Assembly (NCBI GenBank): GCA_963921935.1
Contig: OY998180.1
Coordinates: forward strand, 60,218,551-60,282,550
Direction: 5' to 3'
Source: Galeruca laticollis
Taxonomy: Eukaryota; Arthropoda; Insecta; Coleoptera; Chrysomelidae
DNA length: 64,000 nucleotides
Shown: positions 44,828 to 55,939 of the stretch, piece by piece
How the letters are laid out: each line of letters opens with the position of its first letter
Numbering within the stretch: the stretch's first letter is position 1
The notes under the pieces: model-generated
What the model was told of the DNA's origin: nothing
The model's database searches: none
What the model saw: only the letters and a program-made list of their open reading frames with translations
Translations under genes and position numbers: made by a program

Positions 44828-47800
44828 AGATATGGTAAAACGACACCGGCCGATCGTCGGGATAAACGATCCACTCCATAGCCAACAGCTACGGGTGGAT
44901 GAGCTACTGGAGACAGGGCACTCTTTTGTCCAGGGGTTGGGAAACTGGCCTCGAAGGCGGATGAGCAGATAACTGCCAACGGCATAAGAATACGAAAGGC
45001 AACGGGAAACCATCGTATTAAAGGCTTGAGGCATCCCTAGTATTATCAGCATGGCTAATACAACAAATAGAAAAGTTTTCACTGATCATGGATATCGGAA
45101 TCCAGGATCCGGCAGGGGAGGAAAAACTAAGGACTGCAAGGCCTCCCAGGTCGTCAACCTGCGAAATCCTTGCAAGATAGCAACGTGGAATGTAAAAACA
45201 CTATATCAAGCCGGAAAAGTCCATAATGCCATTAAAGAGATGAACAGATTAAATATAAAAATTTTGGGAATTAGTGAGATGAGATGGCCAGGTTCAGGGC
45301 AATGTCTGATAGATGAACATCAAGTCTACTATTCAGGAACAAATACAAATGCTCATCAGTATGGAGTAGGTATTATTGTTCACAAAAACGTAGGAAAACA
45401 CGTCAAAAGTTTTACTCCAATAAGTGAAAGAACCTTGTTATTACAAATCAACGCAAGTCCTGTTCCGATAAACATCATACAGGTATATGCTCCCACAGCT
45501 GATAAAACCATAGAGGAAGTTGAAGAATTCTACAGCGAAATAACAAATGTATACAGTAGACTTCCCAAACACCACCTAACGGTGATAATGGGCGATTTCA
45601 ATGCGAAGATAGGCAACGGAGGTGAGGGAGAATATGTTGGACCTCATGGATTAGGTGAAAGGAACGAGCGTGGCGATCGATTGGCAATATTCGCAGCAGA
45701 CAAAAAAGCGGCAATACTTAATACGTTTTTTAAACTACCACCAAGAAGGTTATACACATGGAGATCACCACTAGACTCTAAAGAACATATAGTCAGAAAT
45801 CAAATTGATTATATGTTAGTAAATAAAAGATTCCAGAACGCATTCACATCTGTTAAAACATATCCTGGGGCAGATATAATGTCAGACCATAACCCATTAG
45901 TTGGCACCTTAAAGCTAAAACTAAAAGCTGTGAAAAAGACAACAAAGAAAGACCGTTATGACATGCGAAAATTAAAAAACCCGGACACGAAGGAAAAAGT
46001 AAGACATCACTTAGCAGAACAACTGCAAGAAACAAATATCAATAATGATGTGAAATTTGAATTAGACAGAATAAAAAACATTGCTACAAGCGTCAGTGAA
46101 AAATATTTAAAATCAGATCAAAACATCAAAAGAAAAACATGGATGACAGACGAAATTCTACATATGATGGAACAAAGACGACTTATGAAAGATACACCCG
46201 CATATTCAGCAATTCACAAGCAAATACAAAGAAAAATCAAGGATGCCAAAGAAAAGAAATTACAAGAAGATTGCCAGGAAATAGAAGCCCTACAGGAAAA
46301 GTATGATAGTTTTAACATGTATAAAAAGGTTAAAGAAACGGCTGTGTTGATCAAGCCCAGAACAATATGTAAACTGACCGACAAACAAGGAAATCTAGTA
46401 ATAGACAAACAAGACAAGATAAAGGTATGGAGCAACTACATCTCAGAACTATTTAAAGATGCAAGACCGCAGCGGCCACAGATAATAGATAAATCAGGTC
46501 CTGCCATCACCGTCGATGAAGTGCAATCAGCGGTGCAACAAATGAAAGATGGAAGAGCTCCTGGACCAGACAACTTTAGATCTGAAATTCTCAAACTTTT
46601 CGACGAATCTGGAATCACACAACTAACAGAGATGTTCAATCTCATCTATGAAAAAGGCGAACTACCGAAAGATTGGCTACTGTCGGAATTTGTTATAATA
46701 CCAAAGAAACCAGGAGCAAAGAGATGCGAAGATCATAGAACTATCAGTCTCATGAGTCATCTATTGAAACTATTCCTGAAAATTATTCACAGAAGAATAT
46801 ACAAAAAGTGTGAAGATTATATGTCGGAAACTCAATTCGGTTTCCGAGATGCGGTAGGTACTAGAGAGGCACTATTCAGTGTACAGGTATTATTCCAGAG
46901 ATGTAGAGACGTCAACTGCGACGTATATGCTTGTTTTGTAGACTACAGTAAAGCTTTTGATCGAGTACAACATCACAAACTAGTGGAAATATTAAATACT
47001 GTTGGGATCGATGGAAGAGACTTGGAAATAATATCGAGACTATATTGGGATCAGTCAGCATATGTGTCCGTAGAAGGAGAAAAATCAGATGCCATAAAGA
47101 TCGCACGAGGTGTAAGGCAAGGATGCGTATTGTCCCCTCTATTATTTAATGTTTATTCAGAATACATATTTAGAGAGGCTCTCGAGGACGTAGATGAAGG
47201 AATATTACTAAATGGTAAAAGATTAAACAACATCAGATACGCTGACGATACAGTGATTATGGCTGGAGACCTCAATGGATTACAACAACTAATGAACAGA
47301 GTGTATTCAGTTAGTCTAGAATACGGTCTCGATACAAATGTCAACAAAACGAAGTACATGGTAATCAGCAAAAGTCAGATTCCACAGGAGCACCTCACCC
47401 TAAATCAGCTACAAATTGAGAGGGTCGGTAAATACACATATTTAGGAACTACACTCAATGACCAATGGGACCACTCACAAGAAATCCGCTGTAGAATAGA
47501 GAAAGCAAGGGCCGTATTTCTCAAAATGGCATCAGTTTTTAAAAGTCGATCTCTGACGTTAACTACCAAAATAAGACTCCTTCGCTGCTACGTTTTCTCC
47601 GTCTTACTGTACGGGGTCGAATCATGGACCTTGACCGACGCAACAACAAAAAAACTCGAAAGCTTTGAAATGTGGCTCTATCGTAGAATATTAAGAATCT
47701 CATGGACAGACCATGTGTCCAACGTAGAGGTCTGCAGAAAAATGCAGAAAGACACCGAATTAATAAAAACGATAAAGATCCGCAAGCTAGAATATTTCGG

Positions 47801-48027
47801 TCATATAATGCGAAATGAGAAAAGGTTCAGTCTATTACAAAATATCTTGCAAGGGAAGATCCCTAGTAAACGTGGCCCAGGACGACGGAGAAATTCATGG
47901 CTCAAAAATCTCAGGACATGGTTTTCAACAACTACTACAGGACTATTCCGTGCAGCAGCAAATAAAATCATAATAGCCAGAATGATCGCCAACATCCGGA
48001 CCGGATAGGCACTAGAAGAAGAAGAAG
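44828..48027 (+). mobile_element. Full-length RTE-like LINE with 11-bp target duplication
   Basis: AGCATCAGACC flanks it at 44817-44827 and 48028-48038. It has a 223-bp 5' region, one long intact ORF, and a very short 3' end finishing in GAA repeats (48015-48027). Perfect target duplications and an open frame point to a recent insertion. It interrupts a Penelope-derived tail that continues on both sides. Confidence 0.93.
45051..48008 (+). CDS. LINE endonuclease-reverse transcriptase (RTE-like), intact
   Basis: 985 codons from the first ATG. APE endonuclease motifs: CKIATWNVKTLY (from residue ~42), ILGISEMRW, GDFNAKIG (181) and SDHNPLVG (~280). RT motifs: GRAPGPDNFRSEILK, FVDYSKAFDRVQHHKL, GVRQGCVLSPLLFNVY and YADD at 730-733. 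The C-terminal region includes LEYFGHIMRNEKRFSLLQ and RGPGRRRNSWLKNL, the tail typical of proteins often labelled craniofacial development protein 2-like, which are RTE-clade LINE products. The protein nicks DNA and primes copying at the nick. No upstream ORF1 is seen. No stop or shift is visible, so it may still be active. Confidence 0.95.
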   Translation: MANTTNRKVFTDHGYRNPGSGRGGKTKDCKASQVVNLRNPCKIATWNVKTLYQAGKVHNAIKEMNRLNIKILGISEMRWPGSGQCLIDEHQVYYSGTNTNAHQYGVGIIVHKNVGKHVKSFTPISERTLLLQINASPVPINIIQVYAPTADKTIEEVEEFYSEITNVYSRLPKHHLTVIMGDFNAKIGNGGEGEYVGPHGLGERNERGDRLAIFAADKKAAILNTFFKLPPRRLYTWRSPLDSKEHIVRNQIDYMLVNKRFQNAFTSVKTYPGADIMSDHNPLVGTLKLKLKAVKKTTKKDRYDMRKLKNPDTKEKVRHHLAEQLQETNINNDVKFELDRIKNIATSVSEKYLKSDQNIKRKTWMTDEILHMMEQRRLMKDTPAYSAIHKQIQRKIKDAKEKKLQEDCQEIEALQEKYDSFNMYKKVKETAVLIKPRTICKLTDKQGNLVIDKQDKIKVWSNYISELFKDARPQRPQIIDKSGPAITVDEVQSAVQQMKDGRAPGPDNFRSEILKLFDESGITQLTEMFNLIYEKGELPKDWLLSEFVIIPKKPGAKRCEDHRTISLMSHLLKLFLKIIHRRIYKKCEDYMSETQFGFRDAVGTREALFSVQVLFQRCRDVNCDVYACFVDYSKAFDRVQHHKLVEILNTVGIDGRDLEIISRLYWDQSAYVSVEGEKSDAIKIARGVRQGCVLSPLLFNVYSEYIFREALEDVDEGILLNGKRLNNIRYADDTVIMAGDLNGLQQLMNRVYSVSLEYGLDTNVNKTKYMVISKSQIPQEHLTLNQLQIERVGKYTYLGTTLNDQWDHSQEIRCRIEKARAVFLKMASVFKSRSLTLTTKIRLLRCYVFSVLLYGVESWTLTDATTKKLESFEMWLYRRILRISWTDHVSNVEVCRKMQKDTELIKTIKIRKLEYFGHIMRNEKRFSLLQNILQGKIPSKRGPGRRRNSWLKNLRTWFSTTTTGLFRAAANKIIIARMIANIRTG

Positions 48028-48350
48028 AGCATCAGACCTGTAAAAAGTATCAAGATAGACAAAGATCGGAAATACAAAATATATCGAATTACCTTAAATG
48101 TATATATCGTTTACTCGAAAAGTATTATAGTAGGAAAACTGCCACATGTCCGTGTCATCCAGCAGATTCCAATATATACCAGTAGGCAATAAGGGAATTA
48201 TACTGTAGATAAAGATAATAAGTAAAATTTAGATTATTAGGTAAAACGACAAACGAATAAAATTAAAATAGGACAACAATAAGAAAAGTCATTAAAATTG
48301 GATAAATGTATAAAAGAAAAAGAAGACAGAAAACATGGACATCGTCGTAC
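48028..48350 (-). repeat. Penelope-derived tail, continues 44700-44816
   Basis: With 44720-44816 it forms one block split by the LINE, and it is the inverted counterpart of 53085-53510. The block holds TTTCGGCTCACTGAGC followed by CATCAGACC, a Penelope-type terminal motif. Non-coding. Confidence 0.65.
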
Positions 48351-49259
48351 GACAGAATATGTCCGAAGCAGTAGGAACCTATAAATTTTTAACAATTTTT
48401 GACAAGTTTTCAAAGTTTTGGCAAGCTTGGCCATATTACGGTACTTCTATATCAACCTGTGAACAACTAGTACATTCCTTTTCCTTTTTTAGTGTCCCGA
48501 AACAAATTGTTTTCGATGCAGAACATTATGAAGGTCAAATCAGACAATTGCAAAGAAATCAAAATAAATTGAAAATAAGTTCGATTGGTCAAATTTTCAG
48601 AAAATACAATTAAGAATTTTATCAGCTCCAATATTTCTCATAATCAACTGAGCTTGAAGTTAAGAATAGAGACGATTGAATATAAAATGAAAGAACAGAT
48701 TCTTTTAGACAACTATCATTATGATTCTTCTCAATCATTTGCAGTAATAAAAGAAATTACGATGTTATACCAAATAATATATGATATTTTGGAAAAAACA
48801 GAAAGTGCTATCACCCTTGCTCTAATTAATGCACTACACAACTCGATAGTAAATCGTTTAGATTTGTTAAATTAAATGACAAAAATTAGAAATTAAATCG
48901 AATATAGAATTTTTACCATTTGAACGACTTTTAGAAAATATTTTTAAATACGAAAAATTAATTGAAGTCAAAACTTACTCAAAAGATTTATTCCTAACGT
49001 TTCTTAGAACAACGCCAAGCAAATTTAATTTTGTTGACGTTCACTGGACCTTAGAAGTATCAGTTTAAAAGAAAATCAAGAAATTCAATCCAAGCTACAA
49101 ACTCGAAAGGAAAATTTAGAAAATATTAACACTTGGATATTCAGAAAAATGTGTGCGTTCTACCATCAACAAAGTCAACGACCGAGGGAAGTGAAAATTA
49201 TCGTTTGGTGTCCTGCAACTACATCCGCGAGGGATGTGTTTCCATCAAGGGGTGGAGGA
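48351..49259 (+). pseudogene. Integrase-env fusion remnant, plus-strand copy
   Basis: 48351-48613 reads GTYKFLTIFDKFSKFWQAWP, integrase core, then jumps at VFDAEHYEGQIRQLQ into the env segment after the fusion region. 48585-48875 carries more env (KEITMLYQIIYDILEKTESA). 48900-49060 holds later env with an internal deletion (LRTTPSKFNFVDVHW). A polypurine-like AAGGGGTGGAGG ends just before 49258, where the LTR-type AGTTATATTATTGGAAG begins. Several stops; no protein is made. It is the inverted counterpart of 53541-54519, each copy having a different internal deletion. Confidence 0.8.
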
Positions 49260-49775
49260 GTTATATTATTGGAAGATGCAACGTATCAAGAAATATAATA
49301 TCAGTCAGTAAAACGTAGAATTCGTACTACAGCCTTCAACAACAAAATGAAAAATATTTCAAAACAGAGATGAATGAGACATGTTAACTAACAATCGTGT
49401 AAAGAAATTATATAAAATACAATATAAAGACACAAAATCTTTTAACATTACCCATTAAATAATTGTCGAAATTAGAAATTTTACCATGACAATTGACAAA
49501 AGAAAAATCAACATGAGAGGCAACAGTATTCAAGTAGTCGTGACATAAGTTAACTTAATAACAAATACATCATAAGTGCAAAATAATTGATACTGTTTGA
49601 AATATGAGGTAGGTAATAATAAATATAAAAGAAGAATCAGCAAAATGACAGCAATTGCAAAAAGAAGAAAACACGTAAATGAAGGATTGTTATGTACGCG
49701 ACGTATTTCATCAAAGGTTGAGTCGAACACCCTTCACATACTGATGTAAAAGTCGGACATCCTGAAAATTAAATT
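49260..49775. repeat. LTR start plus Penelope tail, inverted arm
   Basis: 49258-49310 is the start of an errantivirus LTR. 49310-49775 is the inverted counterpart of 52140-52680 and includes, on the minus strand, the GIY-YIG end RLLHQYVKGVRLNL. Non-coding in effect. Confidence 0.65.
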
Positions 49776-49839
49776 CATGTATTGTGAAATAGTTTTTTAA
49801 TCAAGTCTATGTGTGTGAGTTCAATTCATGGGGTTATGG

Positions 49840-51722
49840 TCAATAAAACAACGGAAATCTGTTATTTTTTCAGCCAACGTTTCGACCTTTATTGTGCCAT
49901 CTTCATGGCGTCTACAAAAATGTACTTTTTTGTGACACAATAAACACAACAGTCATAAAATTGGTTTGGTTAATATAAAGATTAGTACCAAATAGTATAC
50001 GTAAGAACGACATCAAAATTTAGTTAAAATGTATTAAAAGTTCATTTTCAAGTAACAGTTATGAAAACCACAGGAAAATGGGTGAGATCCTTTTATGTCA
50101 TTAATTGTGGCATACAGTTAGAGTTTATTTATACATTACATAATGTTTATTATTTTTCAACGACCAGCTAGTTAAAGGCTAAATATTGTTGTAATTATTT
50201 ATGTAGGTGCAATCCCTAGTATATATAGTTCAACAGGAAGATAGAAGAGAGAAAAATTAAATGGAAAATTCTTCCTCCCTTCCCTCTCAGTTACTTGAGA
50301 GAACCAAAAAAAAGTTGCAGGAAAATTGATTTTCAGGTAAAAATTTATGTACGACAAGATGTTGAATTTTTTTTTGATTGAACGTGAATTTATTGTTGCT
50401 ATTATTAAGAAAACAATTTTTATGTGATACTTTAAATAAAATTCACAAAGTAATGAAAACTAGTTTAAAAAATCCAATTAAAGACTATGTAAAATAAACA
50501 AAGACCAAAATTCATTTTCTCTTCGAAAAAATTTCCTATCATGTCAGGCCCTCCCAAACAATTTCTATTAAAGCAGGAAATGACATTTCAAGTTGTTGTT
50601 AGTGTTGGGTATGGTAGGAACTGAATATAAAATGAGTTTTTATGGATATCAGGCTAGAAACTAGTTCAAAAACGAGTTTTAATTGTATTTCAATAACAAC
50701 TGTTTGGATTTATGTATTAAGGAAATATAGAATGTGTTGAAATTTTTGACGTCTTTTTCAAAGTTGGTTGTTGACAATGTTGATCATTTCAGAAAACCGT
50801 TTTTTATAAACGTTGGTTTGTTGGTCCAAAATTGTGACGTCATCAAAATTAAAAGAGTGGTTTTTTGAAAAAGAATGTTGAGCCAATGATGAAACTAAAG
50901 ATTTCTTCCCTTCATCCCTTCGGTGTTCATTCATACGTACAGAAACATATAATTTTTGATTCCCCTACGTAGTATTTGTCGCAGTCAATGCATGGTATCT
51001 TATAAACAACATTTGATTGTGATTCAATTGGTGTTTTAGATTTTACTTTGGAAAAACATTTTTTTAACAGTATTTTCTCTTTCTAAAGCTATTTGCTGTT
51101 CCTCGTTGTTTGAAATTTTACATTATTTCTCTTACGTATTTGATTTTATGGTAAATTACAGGGTGGTCTTTATTAGTACTGGAGGTATGGTTTAAATTAA
51201 ATATTATTTGATTCAACAATTTATTGGGAAAGTCATATTTTGTGAGATACGTCTTGAGTTTTTTCAAATTTTTTATTCTAAATTAAAAAATTTTGACAAT
51301 ATTCATTTTTTTGACTCATGGGGAGTTGAGAATGGAAATTTAGGAATCTCTCTGAAAAGGTGGGTTTATGGTACCAGGCAATGATAAGATTATTTTCAAT
51401 GTTTCTTGTCACAAAGGTAGCTAAAAATGCTAGTCTACTAGATATTTCCATTTCTATTGTAAACTGAAGTTTATGGTGGTACGAGTTAAAATTAAAAAGT
51501 ATCTCCTCTTCTGTACCCTCAGGAGCAATAAAAAACGTCATCAACATAACGTTTGTATCTAAAAACTTCAAAAGATAGTTTCTTAAGACATATATCCTGT
51601 AATTCTGACATTATAATGTATGCACAGATAAGTGATAGACAGCTGCCCATCCCTATACCTGAAATTTGTTCAAAAAATTGTTCGTTGAAATTAAAATAAC
51701 TATTTCTAGATTCTTCCTTCAA
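49840..51722 (-). mobile_element. Penelope-like element, 5'-truncated
   Basis: On the minus strand: RT with GIGMGSCLSLICAYIIMSEL and FRYKRYVDDVFY (51519-51722), then LQFTIEMEISSRLAFLATFV and AWYHKPTFSERFLNFHSQLP (51278-51571), shifted relative to the first block. A GIY-YIG segment follows near 51000-50750 (FNFDDVTILDQQTN, KKRFSEMINI). A long 3' region ends with GAAGATGGCACAATAAAGGT then CGAAACGTTGGC near 49875-49912, the usual Penelope end. Frameshifts make it inactive. Confidence 0.85.
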
Positions 51723-51779
51723 TAAGTATTATCAAACAAATAGCATTAAACAACAATTTTCCTTCACAAATTTTTAATA

Positions 51780-53510
51780 AGATTTTTAACAAACTTTACT
51801 CTAAGTTTAGACTGAGTCATTACACTACAATATCACCATTTCAGTACCATTCATTTTCAGGTGGTTTAAATTTCGTGGGTCCATCATCCTATAAAATGTC
51901 CAGCATTATTAGAAAACACAATGTTGAAGTCGCCTTTAATACCAATTTTAACTCAATTTTTTATCAACACTAAGGATGAGGTACCTCTATTCCATAGGAC
52001 CGGTGTTTATTATCTACCTTGGGTTCTTGCAATGAAGTATATCAATATTATATCAATAGATAAAAGATTACTGACATTTATGATACTCCTTCATCATTTG
52101 CTAACCATATTTTATCGGAACTACATGATTTTAATGTTCAGGATGTCAGACTGTTACATCAGTGTGTGAAGGGTGTTCGATTCAACCTTTTAGAGATGTC
52201 TGAAATACGTCGCATACATAACCATCCTTCGATCTTATGTTAGAACAAACAATTACAACCTCTAGAAAACTATTTATTCTTTAATTTTTATGGTTCTTAA
52301 TTTTGATAACACATAATTTATTTGTTTGTCAACCAACTTCATCTACGTGTTTTCTTCTTTTTGTAATTGCTGTCATTTTACTGATTCTTCTTTTATATTG
52401 ATTATTACCTAGTCTCAATTATTTTGCACATATGATGTATTTCTTATTAATTTTTATAATACTATGCTTGAATTGTCATTTTCTGTCAAAGTTTTCATTT
52501 CATAAATTTTAACTTATATCACGACTATTTGACGACATGTTGATTCTTCATATTGTATTTTATATCATTTCTTTACACGATTGTTAGTTAACATGTCTCA
52601 TTCATCTCTGTTTTGAAAGATTTTTCATTTTGTTCTTGAAGGCTGTCAGTAGTCCTTGTCATTGGTCAGTTCTCCAAACATCTTATCTGATTTGTGATAG
52701 TACCGAGTCAATGCGCTTCAGATTATTGGAACATTATAAAAAGTTTTAATTTAATAATTTTTGGGGTTGGTTTGCGGTGTTCCGGGGTATTACTATTAAA
52801 GTGTCGGGTTATGGACTTCACCTGATTCTTCAGACTTACGGTACAATTATGTTCGCCATTCCCTTCACTTGCATCACGGCTTAGGCCATTTTGACAAGCT
52901 TCATAAATCGTTTCAAAAAATTATTATTTTTTACAGTCTCATTAGGAATTATACTGCATATTCTCACATTTCTCTGTGGGAGGGGTATAACCCCATCACT
53001 TCTTATTTTCGTTATCTGTTGGTCTACATTCCGTTCTCTCCATTTTTCCTATTACAACAACTACAATACTAGACTTCCTGCTTCGGACATATTCTGTCGT
53101 ACGGCGATGTTTTCTTTCTTCTTTTTCTTTCATACATTTATCCAATTTTAATGACTTTTCCTAATGTTGTCTTATTTCAATTTTATTCGTTTGACGTTTT
53201 ACATAATTATGTAAATTTTCCTTACTATTTTTATTTATAATATTTCCCTACAGTATAATTCCCTTATTGCTTACTGACATATATTGGAATCTGTTGGATG
53301 CCACGGACATGTGACAGTTATCCTTTTATAATACCTTCCTTGTGAATGATATATCCATTTAAGGCAATTCGATATGTTTCATATTCTTGATCTTTGTCTA
53401 TCTTGATACTTTTTACAGGCCTGATGATGGCTCAGTGAGCCGAATCTATTTGCCCCTTCATCTTGTATTAATTTAAGCTGTAGTACGGATTTTGCGTTTT
53501 ACTTACTGCT
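51780..53510 (+). mobile_element. Second Penelope-like fragment, head-to-head with the first
   Basis: On the plus strand FQYHSFSGGLNF (end of RT), then broken GVYYLPWVLAM wording, SSFANHILSELHDFNV and VRLLHQCVKGVRFNLLEMSE (GIY-YIG end), finishing near 52240. The 3' region runs to about 53510 and contains GCCTGATGATGGCTCAGTGA followed by GCCGAATC, a Penelope-type terminal motif. Stops are frequent, so it is inactive. It belongs to a different subfamily from 49840-51722. Confidence 0.7.
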
Positions 53511-53540
53511 ATTATATCTCTTGATTCGTTGCATCTTCCA

Positions 53541-54519
53541 ATAATATAACTCCTCCACATCTGGATGGAAACACATCCCTCAAGGAGTTTCATGACACCA
53601 AACGATAATTTTCACCTCCCTCGGTTGTCGACTTTATTTATGGTAGAACGCACACATTTTTCTGAATATCCAAGTGGTAATATTTTCTATATTTTCCTTT
53701 TGAAATTGTAGAATGGATTGAATTTCATGATTTTCTTTTGAACTGATACTTCTAAGGGCCAGTGAACGTCAACAAAATGAAATTTGCTTGGCGTCGTTCT
53801 AAGAACAGTACAACCAGAAGTGGATTCTAATAACAATGTCCCGTGGATAGGTATGTGAGTAGTACAGGCCTGGTCCATATATATATTAGCGACATCAGTA
53901 AGTGCAAGGAAGGGCTTATAAGGGAGGTGAAGATAAAATTCAGATTTGTTTCCTAGGATTGGTACAGAAAATAATTTGTAACAGTGATAAATTTGTGATT
54001 CTACTAGTGGAATTTCTAATATAGAAGTAATACTAAAATCTTTTGAGTAAGTTGAGTAAGTTTTGATTTCAATTAATTTTTCGAATTTAAGAATATTTTC
54101 TAAAAGTCGTTCAAATGACAAAAATTCTTGTTTTTTCTGAAAATTTGATCAATCGAGCCTATTTTCAATTTATTTTGATTTTCTTGTAATTGTCTGATTT
54201 GACCTTCATAATGTTCTGCATCAAAGACAATTTGTTTCGGAGCACCAAAAAAGGAAATGATATGTACTAATTGTTCACATGTTGATATAGAAGTAACAAA
54301 ATATGGTGAAGCTTGCCCAAACTTTGGAAACTTGTCTAGAATTGTTAAAAATTTATAGGTTCCTAATTTATAAGTGTCAATGTATATGATATCAAATGGT
54401 TTCAAAGGGATATCTGTTGAGACTAAAGGCTCGTTTGGAGATTTCCCATTATATTTTGCTCTATGACAAATTTCGCACGCATTTATATAATCGGTGACAT
54501 CTTTCACTTTTCCGCACAA
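53541..54519 (-). pseudogene. Integrase-env fusion remnant, minus-strand copy
   Basis: 54130-54519 reads CEICHRAKYNGKSPNEP (end of the integrase finger), IIYIDTYKLGTYKFLTILDK (core), then VFDAEHYEGQIRQLQENQNK, which is env. After a shift, 53687-54121 continues env: LFSVPILGNKSEFYLHLPYK, TSGCTVLRTTPSKFHFVDVH. The joint inside VFDAEHY is identical to that at 48500-48540. The polypurine tract CCAGATGTGGAGG and LTR start AGTTATATTATTGGAAG follow at 53555-53525. No intact protein. Confidence 0.82.
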
Positions 54520-55490
54520 CCCATCTCATATGCGAGAAAAGTATTGGTTTACCCACAAAAAAGTTGAAATTTTGAAAAAAAATTTTCAGTTATTTTTACG
54601 ATTTTCATCAAGAACAACACGAAAAAATGGTTTTTAGAAAAAAAATCCTGTGTGTATGTCGTCGTCGGCGTTGTCGTCGGCCACTTTTCGTTACATGTCT
54701 TGTTAGCACGACAGCCTCCGGAGTGCAACAAGTCACCAATTTTATGATTGAATATTGTTCACGAAATCTCACAGATGAACCCTATTGACTTTCAGCTCAC
54801 CACAGCCAGTACAACAGGAGCTATAGTACTTTAAGTACGACATTTTTGTCATTTTTGGAGAAATTTCAGTTTGTTAGCACGATACAGCCTCCAGAGTATA
54901 TAGAAGTGACACTTTTATGATTGGATATTATTCAGAGCGTCTCAAAGATGAACTCTATTGAGATTCAGCTCAGTAAGCCAGTACAACGATTGCTATGGTA
55001 CTTGAGGTACCAAATTTTTGTCATTTTTGGAGAATTTTCAGTTTGTTAGCACGATACAGCTTCCAGTGTGTATACAAGTGACCCATTTTATAACTAAATA
55101 TTGTTCAGGGCGTATTATAGATGGATCTCATTGATTTTTATCTCACTAGAGCTAGTACAACGGGTGCTATGGTACCTGAAGTGCCACATTTTTGTCTTTT
55201 TTGGAGAAATTTCGGGTTTAGTACGATACATCCTTCGGAGTGTATACAAGTGGCCAATTTTATAATTGGATATTTTTCAAGGTGTCTCACAGGTGTACCC
55301 TATTGATTTTCAGCTGACTATATCGTGTACAGCGGGTCCTATAAATCCAGATATACTGCATTTTTGGTTACTTTTGGAGAAATTTCGGTTTGTTAACACG
55401 ATACATCCCCCGAAGTGTATACAATTTTTTGATGGAATAATAATTAGGACATCTCACAGATGCGGAAAAGTTAGTTTTAATCTTTAAAAC
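54520..55490. repeat. ~170-bp satellite array inserted in integrase
   Basis: Units start with TTAGCACGATACAGCCTCC-type boxes near 54704, 54874, 55045, 55217 and 55388, so the period is about 170-172 bp with ~4.5 copies. Shared boxes include TTTTTGGAGAAATTTCAG and GATTTTCAGCTCACTA-like wording. The array separates the integrase segment ending YYWKSMKIN (55477-55719) from that starting CGKVKDVTDYINACEIC (54519). The left ~180 bp (54520-54700) is non-repetitive and has runs of A/T and GTCGTCGTCGG. Confidence 0.82.
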
Positions 55491-55930
55491 CGTTTATTTT
55501 CATTGATTTCCAATAGTAACTTAATTTTAAGGTCCTCAACGTTTCCTCAATCCTTCTATGATTTGTTTCACCCTCGTGTTTATATTTCATCATCATATCG
55601 CGTTCTTCTGGTAGCACGTTATTTACTATTTTAGTACATTCAACTTTGTAAACTATTTTGACCAAACCTTTTGAAAAATGAGACGAAGTGCTTAAGATGA
55701 AAAATGTATGTACGTACATTTTTACAAGAATTTACAAGAGACTCAGTGATAACCTTCTCATCAGCTAGCATGGTAGCTTGTATGATTTTGTGACCGTCAA
55801 ATGTTTCGTAGTCTCGTTTAAGATAAGGCACATATGGAGATTTCTTTACGACTAATTGAAACGCGTTATTATGGATAATATCATCTAACAATGTAAAATT
55901 TGCATCTTGGAAAGATACTCCGCTATGTGC
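55477..55930 (-). pseudogene. Pol remnant: RNase H-integrase linker and integrase N-terminus
   Basis: 55640-55930 reads GVSFQDANFTLLDDIIHNNA, YVPYLKRDYETFDGHKIIQA and ITESLVNSCKNV, the connecting region before integrase. 55477-55719, shifted, reads VYKVECTKIVNNVLPEERDM, then MKYKHEGETNHRRIEETLRT and LKLSYYW, the start of the HHCC finger. Protease, RT and RNase H are missing between this and gag. Confidence 0.72.
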
Positions 55931-55939
55931 CGTACCTGT

